Below are positions 12,253 to 19,230 of a DNA stretch of 34,094 nt, piece by piece. Source of the DNA: a virus. The stretch covers positions 1 to 34,094 of the IMG/VR virus record IMGVR_UViG_3300031857_000713; one strand, given 5' to 3'. A model generated the notes under the pieces. It was not told the origin of the DNA, ran no database searches, and saw only the letters and a list, made by a program, of their open reading frames with translations. The position numbers and the translations under genes were made by a program. How positions within the stretch are numbered: the first letter of the stretch is position 1; every line of letters starts with the position of its first letter.

Positions 12253-12603
12253 ATGAAGGACGCGGAAGCGATCGGCAAGCGCATACGGGAGCTCCTCGAC
12301 GAGCGCCATCCGGGAAAGCCGCGGCGCCTCATCTGTACCGAAGCCGGCGTGAGCTATAAAACGCTCAGCGATTCCCTAGCCGGAAAGACGATCCCGCGGT
12401 ACGCGACGATCGAGCGGCTCGCAGCGTATCTAGACGTATCCCCCGGCTCCCTCTACACCGGCGAGGATGACGAGATCGAGCTTTCAAACGCCGACCGGCT
12501 GCGGTCGATCGAGCGGCAGATAAGCGAACTGACCGGAACGCTCGACGAGCTCGCGAAGCGCGTCGCGGCCGATGAGCGTCAGTCGCGCGGCGCCGGCAAC
12601 TGA
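12253..12603 (+). CDS. XRE-family repressor (116 aa)
   Basis: The N-terminal helix-turn-helix of the Cro/CI type covers residues about 5-70. Its core is ICTEAGVSYKTLSDSLAGK (residues 27-45), followed by IPRYATIERLAAYLDVSPGSL. The C-terminal 40 residues are a charged coiled coil (RLRSIERQISELTGTLDELA) that probably dimerises it. It lacks a LexA-type peptidase domain, so induction would not be by RecA self-cleavage. Divergent from the early operon across a control region, it is the best candidate for the immunity repressor. There is little SD, and the leader is short. Confidence 0.8.
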   Translation: MKDAEAIGKRIRELLDERHPGKPRRLICTEAGVSYKTLSDSLAGKTIPRYATIERLAAYLDVSPGSLYTGEDDEIELSNADRLRSIERQISELTGTLDELAKRVAADERQSRGAGN

Positions 12604-12779
12604 GCTTCGGCTAGATCGCGTAGCCGGCGGAGCCGGTCGTGAACCTCCCGAAGCTCGCCGCGAAAGCGATCTCGCCGATCGACGCGAGGTAGCTCCTCAT
12701 CGACTAACTCAAACATTCGCGCGAATACCGCTAGAGCTTCACGACCACTTACCGGCGGATCCTCTTCTGCTCCGAGCAC
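12579..12779 (-). CDS. Small protein antisense-overlapping the repressor 3' end (66 aa)
   Basis: It begins MLGAEEDPPVSGREALAVFA and continues as a charged helix (ELREVHDRLRRLRDLAEAQL). GTG 12779 has a good SD (GGGGAGG, five bases upstream). Its last 25 bp overlap the repressor gene on the opposite strand. It could be a Cro-like or anti-repressor partner, but no helix-turn-helix is clear. Transcription would oppose the repressor message. Confidence 0.5.
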   Translation of the reverse strand: MLGAEEDPPVSGREALAVFARMFELVDEELPRVDRRDRFRGELREVHDRLRRLRDLAEAQLPAPRD

Positions 12780-13147
12780 TAATCCTCCCCGTTCTTTCTA
12801 CTGGTCCTAAAAGCTATACAGAACTCGCCACGCTCTTTCCACCTAGACGGCGCGACTAAGCGCTTTTGCATCTTCTCGAGAACCACTCGCCCTACCCGAA
12901 CCGGGTAGTTCGCGTGATCGACCCCTGAAACGCCGAAGCGCCCGCCCCCGCGCGAAGCGGAGACGGGCGCCGGTGCGCGAGAGAGAGCGCGCAACCGATC
13001 AAGCCAGCGGGTAGGGACGCGGGCTCGATCGTCTTCGGCCGCAAGCTGCGGCGAAGCGTTATGAAGTTATTCGCTTAGCCCCCTTGACGCGGAGACGATA
13101 AGCTGCTTAGCTCCCTATACAAGTTCTTCTAGAGAGAGGAGTAGGGA
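12780..13147. other. 368-bp hairpin-rich gap before Prim-Pol; candidate origin or regulatory RNA
   Basis: No supported gene. Hairpins: CTACCCG/CGGGTAG at 12892-12898 and 12902-12908; GCGCCCG/CGGGCGC at 12938-12944 and 12964-12970, with an inner CCGC-GCGAA-GCGG stem; GCCGC/GCGGC at 13038-13042 and 13048-13052. CTATACA occurs at 12814-12820 and again at 13115-13121 on the plus strand. TTGACG at 13084 is badly spaced for either. An AT-richer patch follows at 13058-13075. The position in front of the primase gene favours an origin; a structured leader RNA is equally possible. Confidence 0.45.
13103..13121 (+). promoter_or_regulatory. Plus-strand variant of the TGCTTAG-CTATACA promoter
   Basis: TGCTTAG (13104-13110) and CTATACA (13115-13121) keep the blocks and near-spacing of the minus-strand cassettes at 2759 and 4060. 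TATACA would be the -10, with a start near 13128 and about 20 nt of leader that includes AGAGAGGAGTAGGGA before ATG 13148. No good -35 at 16-18 bp. Likely drives Prim-Pol. Confidence 0.5.
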
Positions 13148-13714
13148 ATGGAAATGAGGGAGTTCTACACCGAATGGAACCGGCGCTATTGGCTAGAATC
13201 GCAAGCCGCCGACCGGCTAGCCGTGCTACGCGACGGGCGCCTCGACGAGCTGCTCGAGCTCGCAAAGCTCGGCCCGATCCTTCCATGCCGCGGAAAGCGA
13301 CCGCTCACCCGTCACGGCGTAAAAGAGGCAAGCTCAGACCGCGCTCAGATCGAACGATGGCAGCGTGAGTACCCGGCCGCGAACTTCGCGCTTGCGACCG
13401 GTCGCGTGACGGTCGTAGATATCGACGGTCACGAAGGAGCGCTCAGCCTGCGCCGCCTCGAGCGTGAGATCGGCGAGCTTCCGGAGACCTTGACGGTCGA
13501 GACCGGACGCGGCCGGCATCTTTACTTCGCATCGAGTAAGCCGCTGCGATGCAGCGTCGGCAAGCTCGGACCGGGACTCGACACTCGAGGCGCCGGCGGT
13601 TACGTGATCGCGCCTCCGAGCGTGCATCCGCAGACCGACGAGCCGTACGAGTACGTCGATCGGAACGCGCGTATTGCGCCGCTGCCGACCGCTCTCGCGA
13701 GGAGGCTCGGATGA
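13148..13714 (+). CDS. Stand-alone Prim-Pol (primase/polymerase) domain protein (188 aa)
   Basis: It matches the bifunctional DNA primase/polymerase N-terminal family: GKRPLTRHGVKEASSD (residues 49-64), ANFALATG, the metal-binding VVDID (Asp91, Asp93), GRGRHLYF with His124, and LDTRGAGGYVIAPPSVHP (145-161) that closes the active site. It ends after the Prim-Pol fold, with no helicase or D5 domain. In other phages this domain is usually fused to or next to a helicase. It could prime replication with a host helicase. ATG 13148 follows AGAGAGGAGTAGGGA. Confidence 0.85.
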   Translation: MEMREFYTEWNRRYWLESQAADRLAVLRDGRLDELLELAKLGPILPCRGKRPLTRHGVKEASSDRAQIERWQREYPAANFALATGRVTVVDIDGHEGALSLRRLEREIGELPETLTVETGRGRHLYFASSKPLRCSVGKLGPGLDTRGAGGYVIAPPSVHPQTDEPYEYVDRNARIAPLPTALARRLG

Positions 13715-13791
13715 CAGTCCAGATGCTCGACGCGCGCTGCCACGACCGCGAGAAGTGTCAGAAGCGCCGGTTCGACAAGCGGAGCCGGTAG
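13711..13791 (+). CDS. 26-aa Cys/His peptide coupled to Prim-Pol
   Basis: MTVQMLDARCHDREKCQKRR plus six residues. Cys9, His10 and Cys15 with a basic tail suggest a metal knuckle, too small for a full finger alone. ATG 13711 overlaps the Prim-Pol stop (ATGA) with a strong SD (GAGGAGG). Good SD and overlap support expression. The function is unknown; it could be half of an intermolecular zinc site. Confidence 0.5.
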   Translation: MTVQMLDARCHDREKCQKRRFDKRSR

Positions 13792-13792
13792 C

Positions 13793-13996
13793 GTGCTCAG
13801 CATGGAAGATCTCCGACGACTACGCGCGCTCGAGAAGCGCTACCGCAAAGCCGCTGAGCGCGCCGAACGGCTGCGAGCCGAACGGAACGCCGGGATCCGA
13901 GAAGCCGTACAGAACGGCGAGCGGCAAGCTGAGATCGCGCGCGAGCTCGAGCTAACCCGCGGCCGGATCGCGCAGATCCTAAGCGGCAATCAGTAG
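13793..13996 (+). CDS. Small HTH protein, sigma region-4-like (67 aa)
   Basis: The first half is a basic helix (LRRLRALEKRYRKAAERAER). The second half (VQNGERQAEIARELELTRGR, IAQILSGNQ) is a clear helix-turn-helix of the type found in sigma-70 region 4 and in small phage regulators. GTG 13793 starts two bases after the preceding stop; ATG 13802 is an alternative. The 3' end overlaps the convergent rusA by 7 bp. It could be a Cro-type switch protein, an excisionase-like factor or a sigma-mimic; the sequence does not decide. Confidence 0.65.
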   Translation: MLSMEDLRRLRALEKRYRKAAERAERLRAERNAGIREAVQNGERQAEIARELELTRGRIAQILSGNQ

Positions 13997-14397
13997 CCCT
14001 CGATCTCCTCGACGACGAGCTCCGTCCGCGGCTCTCCCCATCTCTTCACGGCGGAGAGCTCGATCACGGCTGAGTCCGAAGTAAGGATCCCTCCCTGCTC
14101 GGCGGCGTCGAGCGCGTTCCGCGAATACTTGTCGATATCGCCTCGAGACGGGTACGGATACGTCGGCTTCTTCGGCTCCGGGAAGTAGAAAGTCAGCGTC
14201 ACCCGGTACGGCGGCGAGAGCGGACCGGTCGGATGCTGCCGGCGAAGATCCTCCCTCGCCATCTTCAACCACTCCGAGCTCCGGGGATTCGACTCCCGGT
14301 TGAAGCGGCGACCGTCCTTCGTAACTCCGGCTACCCGTGAGCCCTTCGGCCGCGGGATGCCCTCGACCGTATAGGTCGAGAGCGTTCTAGGAGTCAC
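13990..14397 (-). CDS. rusA: RusA-family Holliday junction resolvase (135 aa)
   Basis: RusA signature: VEGIPRPKGSRVAG at the N-terminus and RGDIDKYSRNALDAAEQGGI with Asp87, Asp89 and Asp97, then LTSDSAVIELSAVKRWG (Asp108, Lys118). These acidic residues bind Mg2+ and the lysine aids cleavage of four-way junctions. Length is typical. It would resolve recombination intermediates before packaging. GTG 14397 overlaps the upstream gene by 11 bp. Confidence 0.9.
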   Translation of the reverse strand: MTPRTLSTYTVEGIPRPKGSRVAGVTKDGRRFNRESNPRSSEWLKMAREDLRRQHPTGPLSPPYRVTLTFYFPEPKKPTYPYPSRGDIDKYSRNALDAAEQGGILTSDSAVIELSAVKRWGEPRTELVVEEIEGY

Positions 14398-14767
14398 GCT
14401 GCCGGTACTCGAGGAGAGCGCCGTAAGCCGTGCAGGACGAGGCGAGCGCGATCCGAAGGAGCATCCAGAGGACGCCGAAGTCTTCGTTATCGCCCTCGTC
14501 CTTCACGCGCTCCTCGAGCCGATCCATCTCGGCGCAGAGATACGCGCTGAGATCCGCGATCTCTTCCGCGCTCTCCTGAATCCAGTCGCGCTCGGACCAG
14601 CGATGCCAGTCGGCCGAGATCGACCGCTCCTCGCGAAAGCGATTGAGCGCCTGCGCGACCCCGATCGGATCGCTGAGATAGCTCGCGACCGAAGCCGCTT
14701 CGAGCGTGTACGCGCGCTCACGATCGAAGTCGCGAACGCGGTCATCCGTCATCGTCTGACTCGCCAT
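14387..14767 (-). CDS. MazG-like all-alpha protein, possible NTP pyrophosphohydrolase (126 aa)
   Basis: Almost all helix. The segment DWHRWSERDWIQESAEEIAD followed by LSAYLCAEMDRLEE has the EExxD pattern and spacing of MazG/dUTPase-like all-alpha NTP pyrophosphatases, and a later helix (ASSCTAYGALLEYR) could complete the fold. If so it would hydrolyse nucleotides during infection. ATG 14767 has a near-perfect SD (AAAGGAGG). The match is by pattern only. Confidence 0.45.
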   Translation of the reverse strand: MASQTMTDDRVRDFDRERAYTLEAASVASYLSDPIGVAQALNRFREERSISADWHRWSERDWIQESAEEIADLSAYLCAEMDRLEERVKDEGDNEDFGVLWMLLRIALASSCTAYGALLEYRQRDS

Positions 14768-14796
14768 AATCGAGCCTCCTTTATCTCTCTCTTACT

Positions 14797-14811
14797 CCGG
14801 CGCGAAGCCGG
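14797..14811 (-). terminator. Short hairpin after the metallophosphatase gene
   Basis: CCGGC (14797-14801) and GCCGG (14807-14811) pair around GCGAA directly after the TAG at 14812-14814. The stem is only 5 bp and no U-run follows, so it is a weak terminator candidate at the end of the lysis/late operon. Confidence 0.3.
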
Positions 14812-16035
14812 CTAGTAACGGTTCCCGCGCCAGAGAAGAACGTCGTCTTCTCCCGGCACGTAAACCGCAAGATCGAGCGAGAACCTCCCCGCCTGATCTC
14901 CCTCCGTAATCACGGAAGCCGTGCAGAACCCCATCTGCCAGTCCGGGCGGTTCGAGTGTCCGAGCCCGCCGGTTATCTCGGCAAGAGTTCCGGTCTCAGC
15001 GGCGACGAGCGTCTTCGCTTCGTCGTCGATAGTGAAAGTAGTTCGATAGACGATCGACTGCCGGTGCGTATGCCCCTGAATCGTCGAGACGCGCATATGA
15101 TCGAGCGTCTGAAGCGCCGAAGCGCCGGAGCCCTTACGCGCGATCCATCCGTGAATCGCTTGTAGCTCGTCGGAGATTCGGATCCGGGCGCCGTCATAGG
15201 CGCCTCCGTTCGTCTCCCACTCGATGCCGAGCTCGTCCATCCGGAGAAGAAACGGCGTCGAGAGGATGCTCGGCCCGTCCGAGTCGGCCTGACGGATCCC
15301 GTAGAGCGGCCCTACGTTCTTTATGATCGAGTTCCGCAGCCGGTCCTCATGATTGCCGGCGAGCGCCTGAAAGCGCGCGTTCGGCGCCGCGGTCCGGTAA
15401 TCCCGGAGCACGGCGTAAGCCTCATCGATCGTCTCCTGCACGCCGGCCGTCCACTCCGGTTCCGGCTGCCAGCGCGAAAGCTGATCGAGATCGAGAAGAT
15501 CGCCGAGTAGGACGACGCGATCCGGCTGCTCAGCCTCGAGCCACGCGCAGACCCTCGAGTGAAGCTCGCGGGAATGGAACGGTACGTGCTGATCGGAAAG
15601 AAACGCGACGAGATCCGGCCGGCCGGACTTCTTCTGCGGCTTCGGCTTCGGCGCCTTCCACCCGTCACTCCGAGCCGGGACGATAATCGACGTGATCGGC
15701 TCGAGATCGACGCGAAGCTGCGCGTTCGAGGAGCCCTCTTCGGACCCCCATTCATTCACGCGGGCGCGCTTGACGATCCACTCGTCCGGATCTAAGCCGC
15801 GGGACCGGAGAAGCTCGCGAATATCGCCCCACTCCTCCGGCGAGGAGCTCGTCACTCCCTCGACGGCCTCATCGGATGAGTAGTCGTCGATCTTCACGCC
15901 GAGCCGCAGCGCCCGATCGCGGACGGTAGTCGGCGCGAGCCCTAGATGACGCGCGGCTTCAGCCCACGTATCGAAGCGGCCGGCGAGATCGACAAGCTCC
16001 GCGCGCGAGAGCGGCTCGCGCTTCTGAGAGCTCAC
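14812..16035 (-). CDS. HTH-calcineurin-like metallophosphatase fusion (407 aa)
   Basis: Residues 18-46 (AGRFDTWAEAARHLGLAPTT, VRDRALRLG) form a helix-turn-helix. After a linker with KAPKPKPQKKSGRPD comes a calcineurin-like fold: SDQHVPF (Asp148, His150), LLGDLLD (178-182), AGNHEDR (226-232), AIHGW (His295) and GHTHR (321-325), all metal ligands. Such enzymes act as nucleases or phosphodiesterases; the attached DNA-binding module suggests a DNA substrate. It overlaps the holin gene by 4 bp, so it is probably late expressed with the lysis genes. Confidence 0.85.
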   Translation of the reverse strand: MSSQKREPLSRAELVDLAGRFDTWAEAARHLGLAPTTVRDRALRLGVKIDDYSSDEAVEGVTSSSPEEWGDIRELLRSRGLDPDEWIVKRARVNEWGSEEGSSNAQLRVDLEPITSIIVPARSDGWKAPKPKPQKKSGRPDLVAFLSDQHVPFHSRELHSRVCAWLEAEQPDRVVLLGDLLDLDQLSRWQPEPEWTAGVQETIDEAYAVLRDYRTAAPNARFQALAGNHEDRLRNSIIKNVGPLYGIRQADSDGPSILSTPFLLRMDELGIEWETNGGAYDGARIRISDELQAIHGWIARKGSGASALQTLDHMRVSTIQGHTHRQSIVYRTTFTIDDEAKTLVAAETGTLAEITGGLGHSNRPDWQMGFCTASVITEGDQAGRFSLDLAVYVPGEDDVLLWRGNRY

Positions 16036-16196
16036 GCGCTCTTCAGGTAGCCGGCGGCGAACGCGATCAGAGTCGCAGCCGCAGCCGCAATCTCCGCGCT
16101 AACGGTCACTCCGAGCTCGGCGAGAAGCGCCGTAATCAGAGTGACGACCGCAGCGCCGACCGTCGCGCTCGTAACTTTCGGATTGATCTTCGTCAT
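16032..16196 (-). CDS. Holin-type membrane protein (54 aa)
   Basis: Two hydrophobic helices, VGAAVVTLITALLAELGVTV and EIAAAAATLIAFAAGYL, separated by a short polar turn, with a basic N-terminus (MTKINPK) and KSA end. This is the layout of small two-helix phage holins. ATG 16196 has SD GGGAGGG. It sits right after the amidase gene in transcription order, completing the lysis cassette. It would form the membrane lesion that releases the endolysins. Confidence 0.75.
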   Translation of the reverse strand: MTKINPKVTSATVGAAVVTLITALLAELGVTVSAEIAAAAATLIAFAAGYLKSA

Positions 16197-16206
16197 ATTC
16201 CCTCCC

Positions 16207-16764
16207 TTACTTCCAGCCGACGCGCCGGTAGAACTTCGCCATCGCGAGAACGCGACCGAACGGATAGCCCTTCCCCGGGTCGCCGTGGTTGCCGCCGAGC
16301 TCTCCGAGCTCCGCGTGAGTAATGACACCGGACCGGATAACCCGGCCGCGGCTTACCTGACCGCGCCGAATCGGAACTCCGATCTCGCGGGACCAATAAG
16401 CGATCCACTTCGCGGTCGTCTTCAACTGCGAGTCACGCTTCAGCCATTCACTTTCGGAGAAGCGCGACCATCCGATCTGCTCGATCGAAAGAGATACGTC
16501 GTTATATCGAGCCTGCGTCCACGCCTTCCGGTGCGGATCGACAAGCTGAGCGGAGTTCCCTTCGCGATCGACTACGACGTGCGAGCTCGCGGTCGCCTGC
16601 GGATTATCGAACCATTCGGCGATCGAGCGAAGATCGGCGGCTCCCGGCCGATCGTGCGATTCGGTCGAGTGAAGGACGATTAGTTTCGGCGGATACGACG
16701 AGCGCGCGGACTGATTGCGTACGTTCTTCGTGAACCGGCATCGCGGCCGCTTGAAGCCTCTCAT
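16207..16764 (-). CDS. N-acetylmuramoyl-L-alanine amidase, endolysin (185 aa)
   Basis: An Amidase_2 (PGRP-like) zinc enzyme: LIVLHSTES with His32, SSHVVVDREGN, NDVSLSIEQIGW (the NxxxxxIE motif), and GVITHAELG with His150 and GDPG with Asp162 as the remaining ligands. It cleaves the bond between MurNAc and the stem peptide. No separate cell-wall-binding domain or signal peptide is present, so it depends on a holin. ATG 16764 overlaps the stop of the M15 peptidase gene (ATGA). Confidence 0.9.
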   Translation of the reverse strand: MRGFKRPRCRFTKNVRNQSARSSYPPKLIVLHSTESHDRPGAADLRSIAEWFDNPQATASSHVVVDREGNSAQLVDPHRKAWTQARYNDVSLSIEQIGWSRFSESEWLKRDSQLKTTAKWIAYWSREIGVPIRRGQVSRGRVIRSGVITHAELGELGGNHGDPGKGYPFGRVLAMAKFYRRVGWK

Positions 16765-17234
16765 CGCTTCTTCTTCCCGGCGAGCTTCCGGCGGTTCCAG
16801 TAGAGCCGAGCCTTCCACGTAAGCCGCGTGCGGTTCGTGACTGCATGCCACGGCTCCGAAGGAGCGTCCGTCCATCCGGCGCCGGCGATCGTCCATCCGA
16901 ACTCCGGTCCGTGACGGCGCATAAGAGCCTGCATGCGAGCCGTAGGGAGGTCGCACGCCGCGCGGCCGGGGATGCCGGATCCGTGGTTCGATTCTCCGGG
17001 ACGCGCGGCAAGCGCGCCGGTCCCGTTCGTGTACCGCTGCCAGAGGATCCGCTGCTGCTCGAGCGATCGATAGGAGCTCATCGGACCGGTCGGAACGATC
17101 CAGACCCCGTAACGCTTGCCGAGATAGAACCGAAGCGCGAGCCATGACTTCGCCGGAGCCCCACGGCGCAGCCGGCCACCGGGAATAGGCGTGAGTTCTT
17201 CTGCCGGAACCCGGCCGTTCGGATAGGTCTTCAT
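16761..17234 (-). CDS. M15-family (VanY-like) peptidase, endolysin component (157 aa)
   Basis: Residues 53-61 (SSYRSLEQQ) and SNHGSG (His84), CDLP (Asp95) and EPWH (His130) give the zinc triad and substrate motif of D-Ala-D-Ala carboxypeptidases and L-Ala-D-Glu endopeptidases used as endolysins. The C-terminus is basic (RRKLAGKKKR). It would cut peptide cross-links or stems. ATG 17234 follows TAGGAGGACC, an SD shared over 15 bp with the terminase gene. It pairs with the amidase encoded directly downstream. Confidence 0.85.
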   Translation of the reverse strand: MKTYPNGRVPAEELTPIPGGRLRRGAPAKSWLALRFYLGKRYGVWIVPTGPMSSYRSLEQQRILWQRYTNGTGALAARPGESNHGSGIPGRAACDLPTARMQALMRRHGPEFGWTIAGAGWTDAPSEPWHAVTNRTRLTWKARLYWNRRKLAGKKKR

Positions 17235-17243
17235 GCGGTCCTC

Positions 17244-17447
17244 CTACTTGCCGAGAATGAAGCCGACGATCAAGCCGGCGATCACGGGAGAAGCGAAAGT
17301 GACGACGATCCACGCGCCGGTCATCCGGTCGCGCCACGACTCGAGACGATCGACGCGGCCGTTCTGCTTGACGATCTGCTCGGTCAGCCCGCCGAGCTTG
17401 TCATCGATAGCGTCGAGGCGATGCTCGAGTACGTCGTGGTCCGTCAT
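17244..17447 (-). CDS. XhlA-like coiled-coil membrane protein of lysis cassette (67 aa)
   Basis: The N-terminal 40 residues are a coiled coil (LEHRLDAIDDKLGGLTEQIV), then WRDRM and one hydrophobic helix (TGAWIVVTFASPVIAGLIVG) ending FILGK. This matches haemolysin XhlA-type proteins that sit with holins and endolysins and help membrane lysis. ATG 17447 has SD CAGGAG; an earlier ATG (17477) overlaps the upstream gene and is less likely. Confidence 0.7.
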   Translation of the reverse strand: MTDHDVLEHRLDAIDDKLGGLTEQIVKQNGRVDRLESWRDRMTGAWIVVTFASPVIAGLIVGFILGK

Positions 17448-17458
17448 CTTGTCTCCTG

Positions 17459-17968
17459 CTAGAAGGGTTGAATCCATGCGTAGAGCTTGCGGTTCGAGAA
17501 GGTTCCGGTCCCGGCGACCACGGAGTAGCGAAGCGAGTAGTCGCGCTGACCGGCGACCGTCACGATCGACGATACGAAGCCGCCGAACGTCGCGTTCGGA
17601 TCTACGCCCGTCGTGCTGCCGGGAACCGAAGCGCGCGTTACCGGTCCGACTCCGGTATAGGAGAGGATCTGACGCGAGCTAACGTCCGTTTCGTCATAGA
17701 GAAAGACGTTAGATGAGTTCACGCCGGTATTAGCGATCGTGACTTCGACGTAGAAGTGAACGATCGAGCGTGCAGTAGTTACGACTGAGATCCGATCCGG
17801 CGTAGTAAGCGCTACGCCGCCGAGACCAGTAAAAGCCGTGGTCTGCGAAGTAGTTACGTCGGAGTACGCGCGACGCGGGACTGCAAGCTGCCGCTCGATC
17901 TTTCGCAGCCGCGAGTCGCGCTCCGTCAGATATTCGGTTAGATCGGCGGAGCGGTTGATATCCGGCAT
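17459..17968 (-). CDS. Tail tip or fibre protein, beta-sandwich (169 aa)
   Basis: A short helical N-terminus (LTEYLTERDSRLRKIERQLA) that could anchor a trimer is followed by beta-rich sequence with VALTTPDRISVVTTARSIVHF, SSNVFLYDETD and a C-terminal SNRKLYAWIQPF. This resembles C1q/TNF-like or carbohydrate-binding heads at phage tail tips. The start overlaps the upstream stop by one base (TAATG). It is the last structural gene before lysis. Receptor binding is inferred. Confidence 0.6.
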   Translation of the reverse strand: MPDINRSADLTEYLTERDSRLRKIERQLAVPRRAYSDVTTSQTTAFTGLGGVALTTPDRISVVTTARSIVHFYVEVTIANTGVNSSNVFLYDETDVSSRQILSYTGVGPVTRASVPGSTTGVDPNATFGGFVSSIVTVAGQRDYSLRYSVVAGTGTFSNRKLYAWIQPF

Positions 17969-19227
17969 TACGCAAAGGAGTTGAAGAGGTTCCCGGAATC
18001 CGAGAAAGTGTCAGCCGTGATGGAAACGAGCCCGGTATCGTCCGTCTGAAGACCGCTCGGAGTTCCGCCGGCCTCTGTGTCGATCCGGTGATCGGTCTCG
18101 ACGCCTTGATCGTCGATCGAGATCGAGATCTCACGGACCCGGAGGAGACCGTCGTACCGAAGCGATCCGCGGTTCGCTCGAACCTTGACAAGATCGCCGA
18201 CGTTGTAATCGCGCAGCGGCCGGGGAGTGACCGCCGGCTGCGGAGTGAAGCTGACCGTCACGGTCCAGTCGAGCCGGACCGCTGAGTTCGCAGCGTTCAC
18301 GCAATCGGTCTCGAGGTAGAGATCGTTATTAGCGATCTGCCCCTGCCATACACCGACGCGACTCTCAGCGCTCGTCACGTCGCCGGTTACATCGCTCGCG
18401 CCCTCGATCTCCGAGCCGATGCAGATCACGCGCGTTAGCGGAGGCTGAACCTCCCACGAGAAGCCCGTCAGATTCGCGACCGTGCCGCCCCCATAGCCGA
18501 AGTTTGCGACCGAAGCGGTGCTCTTATAGAGACTCCCTACGTCGAGGATCCCGAACGTCGAGCTCCCGGACTGCGGCCGCACGCGAACGTCCGGACCGGC
18601 GACGATTGAACAGAGCTCGCGGAGCTTGTCATATGCAACGTCGCGCGAAGTGTTGAACGTCTCGACCCCTACGGAGCTCGTGACCGTGCCGGCGACGAGC
18701 CCGGTCGCGGCGAGGGTGTTCGCCTGCTCGAGAAGACTCTTTCCGCTCGCGAACGTGCCGGCAATCAAAGTCGAGGCGTCCTGATCGTAGTATTCGATAT
18801 CGGAGAGCGTGAGCCGGTGCTGAAGTGTCGCGAGAGCATCCGAGAAAGTGACGTTCATCGTCACGTCCTCTTCTCCCTGCTCACGGATCGCGGTTAGGAG
18901 ACCAGCGAAGTAGAGAACCTGATCGCGGTACGCATAGACGAGCGGGCGCGTCTGCGTGAGCTTCTGAATGATCGTATAGGCGCGATCGTCTTCGCCGGAG
19001 AGCTCGAACTCGAGGGTCGAGATCTCCGAGCGGCGCATCGTGAGCTCCGCGCGAACGATCGCGGGATCGAGCACGTCGGCCGCTGCGCCGTTCGAGTCGG
19101 CGAGGATGAACGTCCACTCGTTACGGGCGCCGGTCGTCTGCCCCTGCGCCGTGCCGGTGCTCTCCTCCGTCGTATCGGAGAGAAGCGAATCGACGTACTC
19201 GCGCTGAAGGAGAAGTAAGAGACTCAT
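17968..19227 (-). CDS. Minor tail protein, Gp37-like baseplate hub (419 aa)
   Basis: The sequence has the character of siphovirus Gp37-like/hub proteins: an early beta domain (AIVRAELTMRRSEISTLEFE), VLYFAGLLTAIREQGEED, repeats of beta sandwich (DVAYDKLRELCSIVAGPDVR), and a C-terminal module with YNVGDLVKVRANRGSLRYDG and VREISISIDDQGVE. The order after distal tail protein matches the tail-associated lysin/hub slot. It would link the tail tube tip to receptor-binding proteins. Confidence 0.7.
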   Translation of the reverse strand: MSLLLLLQREYVDSLLSDTTEESTGTAQGQTTGARNEWTFILADSNGAAADVLDPAIVRAELTMRRSEISTLEFELSGEDDRAYTIIQKLTQTRPLVYAYRDQVLYFAGLLTAIREQGEEDVTMNVTFSDALATLQHRLTLSDIEYYDQDASTLIAGTFASGKSLLEQANTLAATGLVAGTVTSSVGVETFNTSRDVAYDKLRELCSIVAGPDVRVRPQSGSSTFGILDVGSLYKSTASVANFGYGGGTVANLTGFSWEVQPPLTRVICIGSEIEGASDVTGDVTSAESRVGVWQGQIANNDLYLETDCVNAANSAVRLDWTVTVSFTPQPAVTPRPLRDYNVGDLVKVRANRGSLRYDGLLRVREISISIDDQGVETDHRIDTEAGGTPSGLQTDDTGLVSITADTFSDSGNLFNSFA

Positions 19228-19230
19228 CTT

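Noticed and set aside
12779-12994. A 71-aa minus-strand gene ending at the 66-aa gene
   Set aside because: It needs a TTG start without an SD and runs over the hairpins; low complexity at the start. A shorter form from a GTG near 12890 cannot be excluded but has no support.
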